7,636 nucleotides of DNA from a bacterium (GTDB lineage Bacteria; Actinomycetota; Thermoleophilia; Solirubrobacterales; 70-9): the NCBI GenBank assembly GCA_002919115.1, contig PKER01000192.1, forward strand, positions 1-7,636. The letters are read 5' to 3'. The stretch's first letter is position 1. Every line of letters begins with the position of its first letter. Under the pieces are notes generated by a model, which saw only the letters and a program-made list of their open reading frames with translations, had not been told where the DNA came from and made no database searches. Shown here piece after piece: positions 5,983-7,636 of this stretch. The translations under genes and the position numbers were made by a program.

Positions 5983-7217
5983 TGGCGTCGAGGGAGGTCA
6001 ACTTCCTGCTCATCGGGGGCGGGATGGCCTCCGCCTATTGCGCCGCGGAGCTGCGGCGCCGGGGCGCGGAGGGATCGATTCTGCTGGTGGGCCGCGAGCA
6101 GGACCCGCCGTACGAGCGGCCGCCGCTCTCCAAGGAGTACCTGCGCGGGACGAGCGAGCGCGCGGACGCGTACGTGCACCCGCGCGAGTGGTACGCGGAG
6201 AACGACGTCGAGCTCGTCACCGGCAAGAGCGTGATGGCGCTCGACCCCAAGGAGCGCGTCGCGAAGGTCCAAGGCGGGGAGGAGGTGCGCTTCGGCAAGG
6301 CGCTCATCGCCACGGGCGCGATGGTCAACCTGCTGCGCGCCGAGGGCGCCCAGCTCGACGGCATCCACTACCTGCGGGCGTTCGGGAACGCGGACGCGAT
6401 CCGCGCCGACGTCGCCGACGCCGAGCGCGTGGTCCTGATCGGCGGCGGCTACATCGGCTGCGAGGTGGCGGCTTCGCTCACCGCGGAGGGCAAGTCGTGC
6501 ACGGTCGTCATGCAGGAGGAGGTGGCGCTCGAGCGCGTCTTCGGCCCGGAGGTGGGCCGGTACTTCCAGGGCGTGCTCGAGGCGCACGGCGTGCGCTTCG
6601 TGCCGGGCTCGTCGCTCGCTGAGTTCCGCGGGGAGGGGCGCGTCTCGGCGGTGGTCACCGACCGAGGTGAGCAGATCCCCGGCGACGTCGTCGTGATCGG
6701 CGCCGGCGTGCGGCCCGACGTGATGCTGGCGCAGCGCGCGGGGCTCGAGGTCGCGGACGGAATCGTCTGCAACGAGCGCCTGGAGACCTCGGCGCCCGGG
6801 ATCTACGCCGCTGGCGACTGCTGCTCGTACGCGAGCGCGCGCTACGGGCGCCTGCGGGTGGAGCACTGGGACGCCGCGCTCCAGCAGGGCCGCTACGCCG
6901 GGCAGGCGATGCTCGGGCAGGAGGAGGGGCCCTTCGACGTGATCCCGTACTTCTTCAGCGACCTGGCGGACTGGGCGTCGCTCGAGTTCGTGGGCTACGC
7001 GCCGGAGCACGACGAGGTCGTCGTGCGCGGGTCCTTCGAGGACGGCGCGTTCGCGGCCTTCTACCTGCGCTCGGGGCGCGTCGTGGGGGCGCTTTCGTGC
7101 GGGCGGTCGGAGGATCTCGTGCCCGCGCGCGGGCTCATCGAGGGCGGTGCGGACGTGTCGGAGCGCCGTGATGCGCTGGCCGACCCGGGCGCCGATCTGT
7201 TCGAGCTGGCCGAGTAG
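5982..7217 (+). CDS. FAD-dependent NAD(P)H:ferredoxin/rubredoxin reductase-type oxidoreductase
   Basis: 411 residues, the normal length for the BphA4/rubredoxin reductase/AIF-like family, which passes electrons from NAD(P)H through FAD to a small iron-sulfur protein or another acceptor. Domains in order: FAD Rossmann motif LLIGGGMASA (9-18) with G12 and G14; the ERPPLSKEYL segment (45-54) with the conserved Lys K51; IATGA (109-113); NAD(P) Rossmann motif LIGGGYIGCE (152-161); the second FAD contact GIYAAGDCC (273-281) with D279; the EHWDAALQQG stretch (294-303); then a C-terminal interface domain (about 322-411). The residue closing the second beta strand of the NAD(P) fold, commonly Glu for NADH, is M177 followed by QEE, so cofactor preference is unclear. 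There is no redox-active CxxC. It overlaps the TrkA stop by one base. No ferredoxin or rubredoxin gene is visible, so the electron acceptor is unknown. Confidence 0.92.
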   Translation: MASREVNFLLIGGGMASAYCAAELRRRGAEGSILLVGREQDPPYERPPLSKEYLRGTSERADAYVHPREWYAENDVELVTGKSVMALDPKERVAKVQGGEEVRFGKALIATGAMVNLLRAEGAQLDGIHYLRAFGNADAIRADVADAERVVLIGGGYIGCEVAASLTAEGKSCTVVMQEEVALERVFGPEVGRYFQGVLEAHGVRFVPGSSLAEFRGEGRVSAVVTDRGEQIPGDVVVIGAGVRPDVMLAQRAGLEVADGIVCNERLETSAPGIYAAGDCCSYASARYGRLRVEHWDAALQQGRYAGQAMLGQEEGPFDVIPYFFSDLADWASLEFVGYAPEHDEVVVRGSFEDGAFAAFYLRSGRVVGALSCGRSEDLVPARGLIEGGADVSERRDALADPGADLFELAE

Positions 7218-7238
7218 AAAAAACGCGCGCGCAGTCGC

Positions 7239-7244
7239 TATCGT
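7239..7244 (+). promoter_or_regulatory. Candidate -10 box (TATCGT) for the tRNA
   Basis: TATCGT fits TAnnnT, within a short non-coding gap (7218-7257) that begins with A6 followed by an alternating CG run. A start about 7 nt downstream would give a leader of only a few bases before the tRNA at 7258. No clear -35 is seen; the tRNA could also be read through from the flavoprotein gene, as no terminator intervenes. Confidence 0.4.
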
Positions 7245-7257
7245 TGAGGCCGAATCT

Positions 7258-7329
7258 TGCGGGGTGGAGTAATTGGCAACTCGCCAGGTTCTGGCCCTGG
7301 AATTCAAGGTTCGAGTCCTTGCCCCGCAG
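7258..7329 (+). tRNA. tRNA-Gln (anticodon CTG)
   Basis: A complete 72-nt cloverleaf can be folded by eye. The 7-bp acceptor TGCGGGG/CCCCGCA (7258-7264 with 7322-7328) has no mismatch. The D arm is GAGT/ACTC with loop AATTGGCA. The anticodon stem is CCAGG/CCTGG with loop TTCTGGC, placing anticodon CTG at 7291-7293. The variable loop is AATT, and the T arm is CAAGG/CCTTG with loop TTCGAGT. It reads glutamine codon CAG. The U1-A72 pair and G73 are typical of bacterial tRNA-Gln. The 3' CCA is not encoded (7330-7332 read CTG), so it must be added by a nucleotidyltransferase. An intrinsic terminator follows 7 nt later. Confidence 0.97.
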
Positions 7330-7336
7330 CTGGATC

Positions 7337-7365
7337 GAGACCCCGGACGGGGTCTCTTTTCGTTT
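7337..7365 (+). terminator. Intrinsic terminator after tRNA-Gln
   Basis: A perfect 8-bp stem GAGACCCC/GGGGTCTC (7337-7344 with 7349-7356) closes a GGAC tetraloop and is followed by TTTTCGTTT. It starts 7 nt after the tRNA and is the only clear rho-independent terminator in the window. It would end tRNA transcription and any readthrough from the upstream block. Confidence 0.9.
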
Positions 7366-7395
7366 GAGGGGGCGCGTCCCGGGCGCGGCCCCGGC

Positions 7396-7409
7396 GAAAC
7401 CCCGGTTTC
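7396..7409. repeat. Palindrome GAAACC-CC-GGTTTC with a third half-site at 7435-7440
   Basis: Six-base arms GAAACC and GGTTTC are separated by CC. A further direct GAAACC occurs at 7435-7440, just ahead of the -10 of the last gene. The site is too compact to form an RNA hairpin with a loop and lacks a T-tract, so an operator is a better guess than a terminator. No regulator is identified. Confidence 0.35.
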
Positions 7410-7424
7410 ACGCGGGCGGCGGAC

Positions 7425-7443
7425 GCCGGTGGCCGAAACCGGC
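7425..7443. repeat. Inverted repeat GCCGGT-N7-ACCGGC upstream of the last gene
   Basis: Perfect 6-bp arms (7425-7430 and 7438-7443) flank a 7-nt spacer, and the repeat ends 2 nt before the extended -10. It overlaps the third GAAACC element and the -35 zone, where a repressor site would act. Chance GC-rich pairing is a real alternative. Confidence 0.3.
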
Positions 7444-7445
7444 TC

Positions 7446-7454
7446 TGTTACCGT
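7446..7454 (+). promoter_or_regulatory. Candidate extended -10 (TGT-TACCGT) of the last gene
   Basis: TG-T-TACCGT matches an extended -10 (TGn followed by TAnnnT). The hexamer 7449-7454 ends 9 nt before the ATG at 7464, which has no Shine-Dalgarno. This is the same spacing as at 723 and 4795, and it implies a leaderless or nearly leaderless message. Confidence 0.5.
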
Positions 7455-7463
7455 GGGGCGCCG

Positions 7464-7636
7464 ATGGAGATGGACATCTACATGCGTCGGCGCCTCGTGG
7501 CGCTCGCCATCCTCGTCGGGATCATCATCCTGTTCATCCTGCTGATCCGCAGCTGCGGCGGAGACGACGAGGAGTCGCCCATCACCCCCGTCGGTGCGAC
7601 CGGCGCCGGTGGCGCCCAGCCGCTCACCGAGCACGT
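7464..7636 (+). CDS. N-terminus of a small membrane-anchored protein, cut by window end
   Basis: The frame from ATG 7464 is open to the window end (57 codons and two bases). The translation begins MEMDIYMRRRLVALAILVG, continues as one strongly hydrophobic helix (about residues 10-28, ending ILLIRSC) and then turns acidic and low-complexity (GGDDEESPITPVGATGAGG). This looks like a signal anchor with the rest outside the cell. C31 follows the helix but there is no proper lipobox (residues before it are I-R-S), so lipoprotein processing is doubtful. I favour the first ATG because it lies 9 nt from a -10; ATGs at 7470 and 7482 are alternatives. I do not recognise the family, and the functional domain, if any, is beyond the edge. 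Confidence 0.7.
   Translation, partial: MEMDIYMRRRLVALAILVGIIILFILLIRSCGGDDEESPITPVGATGAGGAQPLTEH

Noticed and set aside
7218..7238. A6 plus alternating CG run after the flavoprotein stop, considered as a terminator or Z-DNA element
   Set aside because: There is no stem-loop followed by T on either strand long enough to be convincing, and the CG run is too short for a Z-DNA claim.
7273..7545. Plus-strand frame beginning inside the tRNA
   Set aside because: It starts in the tRNA D-loop and runs through the terminator; the supported gene here starts at 7464 in another frame.
5952..7634. 560-codon minus-strand frame spanning the flavoprotein, tRNA and terminator
   Set aside because: It reads through a perfect tRNA-Gln and an intrinsic terminator in antisense, which rules it out as a natural gene.
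1..7636. CRISPR array, insertion sequence, phage or attachment site
   Set aside because: I saw no regularly spaced repeats, transposase or integrase motifs, or a duplicated tRNA 3' end near the tRNA-Gln.

Overview
The window is a very GC-rich bacterial segment with almost no non-coding space, G/C-dominated third codon positions, short or overlapping gene junctions and a tRNA without an encoded CCA. This suggests an actinobacterium. A deep lineage such as Thermoleophilia/Solirubrobacterales is my best guess, by impression of gene content rather than by any search.

Layout. On the minus strand at the left edge is a two-gene unit read leftwards. It holds a short glyoxalase I-type (VOC) enzyme (289-669) and, 13 bases on, the N-terminal part of an aminoglycoside 3-N-acetyltransferase-family protein (1-275), which runs off the window. 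A 68-bp divergent region separates it from a plus-strand block (738-7217) with very tight junctions: APC permease with a C-terminal universal-stress-protein-like (Usp) domain; a 69-residue two-helix membrane protein; a second APC-Usp permease; an RCK/TrkA protein with only the nucleotide-binding half; a full-length RCK/TrkA protein; and a ferredoxin/rubredoxin-reductase-type flavoprotein. Junctions are GTGA, ATGA, 12 nt (with a possible internal promoter), 3 nt and TGATG. After it come a tRNA-Gln(CTG), a clear intrinsic terminator and the start of a small membrane-anchored protein cut by the window end.

How the genes may work together. TrkA/RCK proteins are cytosolic NAD(H)/nucleotide-binding gates of K+ uptake systems, yet no TrkH/KtrB pore subunit is present here. 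An APC-type permease beside a pair of TrkA-like genes recalls, from memory, the ceoB-ceoC/Rv2690c neighbourhood of Mycobacterium tuberculosis. APC transporters carrying a cytosolic Usp-fold domain include the K+ importer KimA of Bacillus, while others carry amino acids. The most interesting reading is therefore a transport module in which two diverged APC-Usp paralogues, a small membrane partner and two RCK subunits form one regulated cation or amino-acid uptake system. This is inference; the substrate cannot be read from sequence.

Several starts lack a Shine-Dalgarno but have a TAnnnT hexamer exactly 9 nt before the start codon, suggesting leaderless or near-leaderless transcripts.
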